Part shown: positions 63,241-64,000 of the stretch, piece by piece
Position numbering within the stretch: the first letter of the stretch is position 1
Layout of the letters: every line of letters begins with the position of its first letter
Translations under genes and position numbers: made by a program
From: Vespula vulgaris
Taxonomy: Eukaryota > Arthropoda > Insecta > Hymenoptera > Vespidae
Length of the DNA stretch: 64,000 nucleotides
Direction of reading: 5' to 3'
NCBI RefSeq assembly: GCF_905475345.1
Contig: NC_066588.1
Location: forward strand, 2,017,501 to 2,081,500
Notes under the pieces: model-generated
The model's input: the letters and a program-made list of their open reading frames with translations, nothing else
Told to the model about the DNA's origin: nothing
Databases searched by the model: none

Positions 63241-63241
<1 letters not shown>

Positions 63242-63279
<38 letters not shown>
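63242..63279. repeat. (TC)n microsatellite
   Basis: About 17 TC units. Confidence 0.94.
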
Positions 63280-63282
<3 letters not shown>

Positions 63283-63480
63283 TTGTATTTTTTCTTTCTC
63301 ATTCTTTTTTGCTTTCTTTCTTTTCTCGTAGAGCAAAGAGAAGGAAGCATTTCGAAAGAAAAAACATACACTCTTCGTTTGATGTCAATGACTCTTGGAA
63401 AATTCGTTCGTTTCTACCCACATTCTTCTCTTCATTGCAATTACACACTCACAGATACTTGCGGTTATCTCTCAATGCAG

Positions 63481-63584
63481 GACACTTCCGTTTCCATCGG
63501 ACGTGACGTTGTTTACAGAACTCTTCAACTGGCCGTATCCGAAAACTCGGTACATTCTCAAAACTTACATGATGAACGTTTCAA
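63481..63584 (+). other. Candidate exon
   Basis: Acceptor TCTCTCAATGCAG and a strong GTGAGT donor bound 104 bases. Two frames are open: DTSVSIGRDVVYRTLQL, which is in phase with the 63024-63093 candidate, and TLPFPSDVTLFTELFNWPYP. The splice sites are good; the coding frame and product are unknown. Confidence 0.3.
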
Positions 63585-64000
63585 GTGAGTCAAACTTGGT
63601 GAGACGAGTTTGTTGATTCGTTTTCGTCCTTTTGCTATTTCCAACGACGAAAAGTCAAAAGCGAGACGATCGTAATTGCTATTGGTAGAAATTTAACTCG
63701 ACTTAGTTGATTCTTTTCTCAAGGTGTTTCCTTTTATTCCTTTTTTTCTCTTCTTTTTCTTTCTTTCTTTCTTTCTCTCTTTTTTTACGAGAATACGATA
63801 CTCCTTTTTGAGAAAGTTAAGAGACAAACAGCGATAAGTTTTACGGCAAACAAACGCAGTAAGAAATATATTTCTATCTTCGTCAGAACTATCCTCGAAA
63901 TTACAGTTTTGCGATCGTACCGAATGTTTTTAAGAGAAAGTTGGATCTGGGATTAAAAGCATGCTATAAGGAAAGGAATAAACTTGAAAATAGACTCGTT

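Larger units (their letters stand above)
36600..64000. other. Long microsatellite-dense stretch without a nameable gene
   Basis: No open stretch in these 27 kb matches a family I recognise. Sequence alternates between A/T-rich single-copy DNA, CG-rich patches and more than twenty GA/CT, TA, TATG, AAT and GAC arrays. Isolated open segments with splice-like flanks are listed separately. The simplest reading is large introns and intergenic space of one or more genes extending beyond the window. Confidence 0.6.

Overview
The window is nuclear DNA of an insect, most likely an aculeate hymenopteran (bee, wasp or ant). This rests on short GT-AG introns, insect-type proteins, AT-rich gene neighbourhoods, abundant non-depleted CpG (many TCGA/CGAT words) and an extreme load of GA/CT, TA and triplet microsatellites. 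The species cannot be named from sequence alone. Nothing here looks bacterial or viral.

Layout. 1-5823 carries no recognisable exon and is read as intron upstream of the last three exons of nudC (+, 5824-6459). A trypsin-fold serine protease with two thrombospondin-1-like modules follows in tail-to-tail orientation (-, 7264 to about 9828). Then comes about 16 kb of repeat-rich sequence with a few GC-rich islands. One island holds a well-formed signal-peptide exon (-, 20647-20721), which can be spliced in phase to two candidate exons at 17.2-17.3 kb and 16.4-16.5 kb. Next are a roughly 141-bp tandem duplication (25.7-26.0 kb) and a 357-bp palindromic MITE with a TA target duplication (26178-26534). 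The compact gene cluster follows: a GPI-anchored Ly6/uPAR-type protein (+, 26719-27425), ribosomal protein S13 (-, 28685-29572) and a tandem-C2, synaptotagmin-like protein (-, 30457-32409). A two-exon small-protein candidate lies at 33290-35313 (-). From about 36 kb to the end I find no gene I can name. The stretch is microsatellite-dense and probably intronic or intergenic, with isolated splice-flanked open stretches at 44.5, 46.6, 55.4, 63.0 and 63.5 kb that may be exons of a long-intron gene.

The confident genes do not form a pathway. nudC is a dynein and Hsp90 co-factor, RpS13 belongs to the small ribosomal subunit, the protease and Ly6 protein act outside the cell, and the C2 protein is probably a membrane-associated adaptor. 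Two convergent pairs (nudC/protease and Ly6/RpS13) have close 3' ends. No CRISPR, tRNA, rRNA or complete autonomous transposon was recognised.
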